Below are positions 8,265-9,716 of a DNA stretch of 9,716 nt, piece by piece. Position 1 is the stretch's first letter; each line of letters opens with the position of its first letter. The stretch is from positions 1 to 9,716 of the forward strand of contig NZ_CALLDG010000214.1 of the NCBI RefSeq assembly GCF_937999985.1. The letters run 5' to 3'. Made by a program: the position numbers and the translations under genes. The notes beneath the pieces were generated by a model. The model was not told the DNA's origin. It worked only from the letters and a program-made list of their open reading frames with translations, and searched no databases. Source of the DNA: an uncultured Corynebacterium sp. (GTDB lineage: Bacteria > Actinomycetota > Actinomycetes > Mycobacteriales > Mycobacteriaceae).

Positions 8265-9320
8265 CTAGCGGCGCACGCCGAACGGCAGGGTGAAGCGCAC
8301 ATCGCCCTCCACCATGTCGCGCATGTCGGGCAGGCCGTTGCGGAACTGCAGGGTGCGTTCGATGCCCATGCCGAAGGCGAAGCCGGAGTACTCCTCCGGA
8401 TCCACGCCCGCGGCGATCAAGACGTTCGGGTTGACCATGCCGCAGCCGCCCCACTCGATCCAGCCGGCGCCGCCCTTCTTGTCGGCGAACCAGACATCCA
8501 CCTCTGCGGAGGGCTCGGTGAACGGGAAGTAGTTCGGGCGGATGCGGGTCTTGGCCTCCTCACCGAACAGAGTCTTGGCCAAGTGATCCAGCGTTCCCTT
8601 CAGGTGTGCCATCGTCAGCCCTTTATCCACGGCCAGGCCTTCCACCTGGTGGAACACGGGGGTGTGGGTGGCGTCCAGCTCATCGGTGCGGAACACGCGC
8701 CCCGGGCAGGCGATGTATATCGGCAGGTCGCGGGAGAGCATCGTGCGCATCTGCACCGGAGAGGTGTGGGTGCGCAGCACCTGGCCGGAACCCTCCGGAG
8801 CGATGTGGAAGGTGTCCTGCAGCGTGCGCGCAGGGTGGTCTGGGATGAAGTTCAGGGAGTCGAAGTTGAAGTACTCTGCCTCGACCTCCGGGCCATCGGC
8901 GATCTCCCAGCCCATGCCGACGAAGATGTCAGCGATCTGCTCGGACAGGATGGTGATCGGGTGCTGGGCGCCGCGCTGGCCGCGGGTGGTCGGCTCGGTG
9001 ACGTCGATGCGCTCGGCGCGCAGGACTTCCTCGTTGCGCTTACGCTCGAGCTCGGCCTTGACCTGGGCAAAGCGCTTTTCGACGCGACCCCGCGCCATAT
9101 TCACCAGGCGACCAGCGTCCTTGCGCTGATCCTTCGGCAGGCTGCCCAGGCTACGGCGGGCGGCCGGAATGGGGGCATCGTCGCCCAGGTGCTCGCGGCG
9201 AGCGGCCGCCAGTTCCTCCAGATTTGCAGCCTCGGCAAAGGCCTTCTCGGCTGCGTCTGCTGCGGCGTTGAGCCCCTGCTCCGAAAGCTCTACCTGGGGA
9301 GTGTCCGCGGAATCCGTCAC
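8265..9320 (-). CDS. pheS: Phenylalanyl-tRNA synthetase alpha subunit (PheS)
   Basis: PheS is the catalytic class II subunit that activates phenylalanine and charges tRNA(Phe). The protein has 351 residues. An N-terminal helical, charged region (about 15-105, probably the tRNA-contacting coiled coil) precedes the catalytic domain. Visible motifs are LRTHTSPVQMRTM (182-194), the motif 2 region with GRVFRTDELDATHTPVFHQVEG in two parts (207-228) and motif 3 GFAFGMGIERTLQ (313-325), followed by NGLPDMRDM. The GTG at 9318-9320 is chosen because AGGAG lies 9 nt upstream and the protein begins where homologues do. The gene is followed by pheT, its obligate partner, after 80 nt. No T-box-like leader or phenylalanine-rich leader peptide is visible in the 84-nt upstream gap. 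Confidence 0.97.
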   Translation of the reverse strand: MTDSADTPQVELSEQGLNAAADAAEKAFAEAANLEELAAARREHLGDDAPIPAARRSLGSLPKDQRKDAGRLVNMARGRVEKRFAQVKAELERKRNEEVLRAERIDVTEPTTRGQRGAQHPITILSEQIADIFVGMGWEIADGPEVEAEYFNFDSLNFIPDHPARTLQDTFHIAPEGSGQVLRTHTSPVQMRTMLSRDLPIYIACPGRVFRTDELDATHTPVFHQVEGLAVDKGLTMAHLKGTLDHLAKTLFGEEAKTRIRPNYFPFTEPSAEVDVWFADKKGGAGWIEWGGCGMVNPNVLIAAGVDPEEYSGFAFGMGIERTLQFRNGLPDMRDMVEGDVRFTLPFGVRR

Positions 9321-9404
9321 TTCAGTGCGCTCCTCTATCTACGTGCACGGCTTAACCTCGTTAATAATACCCGGCTGGCCCACTGCCGCACCGAGTTGGG
9401 GCTA
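9321..9404 (-). promoter_or_regulatory. Candidate pheST promoter region with inverted repeat
   Basis: This 84-nt gap separates the upstream methyltransferase from pheS. On the minus strand it contains TATTAT (9364-9369), a five-of-six match to a -10 hexamer, but no convincing -35. Partly overlapping it and extending downstream is the perfect inverted repeat TTAAC-CTC-GTTAA (9352-9364), placed where a repressor could cover the start of transcription. The AGGAG ribosome-binding site of pheS lies at 9330-9334. No strong terminator for the upstream gene is visible, so read-through is also possible. The promoter call is inference from position and one hexamer. Confidence 0.35.
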
Positions 9405-9716
9405 TCAGTCTTCGACTGCTCCCCCGGCAGCCTCGCGCGCCGCCGCTTGGATGCGGGACGATTCATACATGCAGATGGAGGCCGCAGTGGCAAGGTTGAG
9501 GGATTCCGCACGCCCACGGATCGGGATAGAAACCCTCAGGTCCGCCTCGGCCAGAAGCTCCTCGCCCAGCCCGTGCGCCTCATTACCGAACAGCCACGCG
9601 GTGGGCTTGGTGAGGATCTCCCCCGCATCATCCAGGCTGACCTCACCATCGGCCGCGGTGGCGAGAATCTGCAGCCCTTGGGCACGCAGCTGGCCCAACA
9701 CGTCCTTCACGTTGGT
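9405..9716 (-). CDS. SpoU/TrmH-family RNA 2'-O-methyltransferase, C-terminal part
   Basis: This is the 3' end of a gene whose start lies beyond the right window edge. The frame is open to base 9716 and 103 residues are visible. It carries the C-terminal SPOUT motifs: FGNEAHGL (motif 2, the S-adenosylmethionine-binding knot), then IPIRGRAESLNLATAASI (motif 3, with the conserved SLN-A-A pattern). These enzymes methylate the ribose 2'-OH of rRNA or tRNA using S-adenosylmethionine. In mycobacteria the gene before pheS, after infC-rpmI-rplT, is annotated tsnR, a 23S rRNA methyltransferase, and this is probably its counterpart. The exact RNA target cannot be told from this fragment. A GTG at 9708-9710 is internal rather than the start, because the knot domain needs sequence upstream of it. 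Confidence 0.88.
   Translation of the reverse strand, partial: TNVKDVLGQLRAQGLQILATAADGEVSLDDAGEILTKPTAWLFGNEAHGLGEELLAEADLRVSIPIRGRAESLNLATAASICMYESSRIQAAAREAAGGAVED

Noticed and set aside
8185..8454. N-terminal extension of pheT through the pheS-pheT gap into pheS
   Set aside because: The frame is open but gives Arg-rich shadow sequence, and PheT homologues begin at the MLISQSWL-type start at 8184.
9321..9404. T-box riboswitch or phenylalanine leader peptide before pheS
   Set aside because: The gap is too short for a T-box, has no T-box core, and shows no small frame rich in Phe codons.

Overview
This window is a housekeeping stretch of a high-GC actinobacterial chromosome, most likely a Corynebacterium. 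The basis is the actinobacterial gene order rRNA methyltransferase - pheS - pheT - argC - argJ - argB - argD - argF - argR, a G+C content that looks like roughly 60-65% by eye, and ArgJ residues that closely resemble Corynebacterium ArgJ as recalled. No database search was possible. Every supported gene lies on the minus strand, so transcription runs from base 9716 towards base 1.

Layout in transcription order. The 3' end of a SpoU/TrmH-type RNA 2'-O-methyltransferase (9405-9716) is cut by the window edge. An 84-nt gap with a candidate promoter and a small inverted repeat leads to pheS (8265-9320, GTG start). An 80-nt gap carrying short repeats leads to pheT (5626-8184). These two genes encode the alpha and beta subunits of phenylalanyl-tRNA synthetase. 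A 63-nt AT-richer gap holds candidate ArgR operator sequences and a possible -10 element, and begins the arginine cluster: argC (4537-5562), argJ (3310-4527), argB (2264-3217), argD (1053-2267), argF (86-1027) and the first 33 codons of argR (1-101).

The arg genes are packed as an operon. The argC-argJ gap is 9 nt, argB and argD overlap by 4 nt (ATGA), the argD-argF gap is 25 nt and argF and argR overlap by 16 nt. The one loose joint is the 92-nt argJ-argB gap, which is occupied by a 9-bp minisatellite. Together ArgB, ArgC, ArgD and ArgJ convert N-acetylglutamate to ornithine by the acetyl-recycling route, and ArgF makes citrulline. ArgR is the expected arginine-responsive repressor. The citrulline-to-arginine genes argG and argH often follow argR in this group and would lie beyond base 1.

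All complete genes look intact, with full catalytic motifs and normal lengths. I found no mobile element, RNA gene, CRISPR array, phage gene or defence gene, and no undescribed system. What is worth a second look is small and lies between genes: the 9-bp repeat, the TGCTCTG repeats before pheT, and the candidate regulatory sites before argC and pheS. Long plus-strand open frames, including one of 686 codons, are antisense shadows of the real genes.
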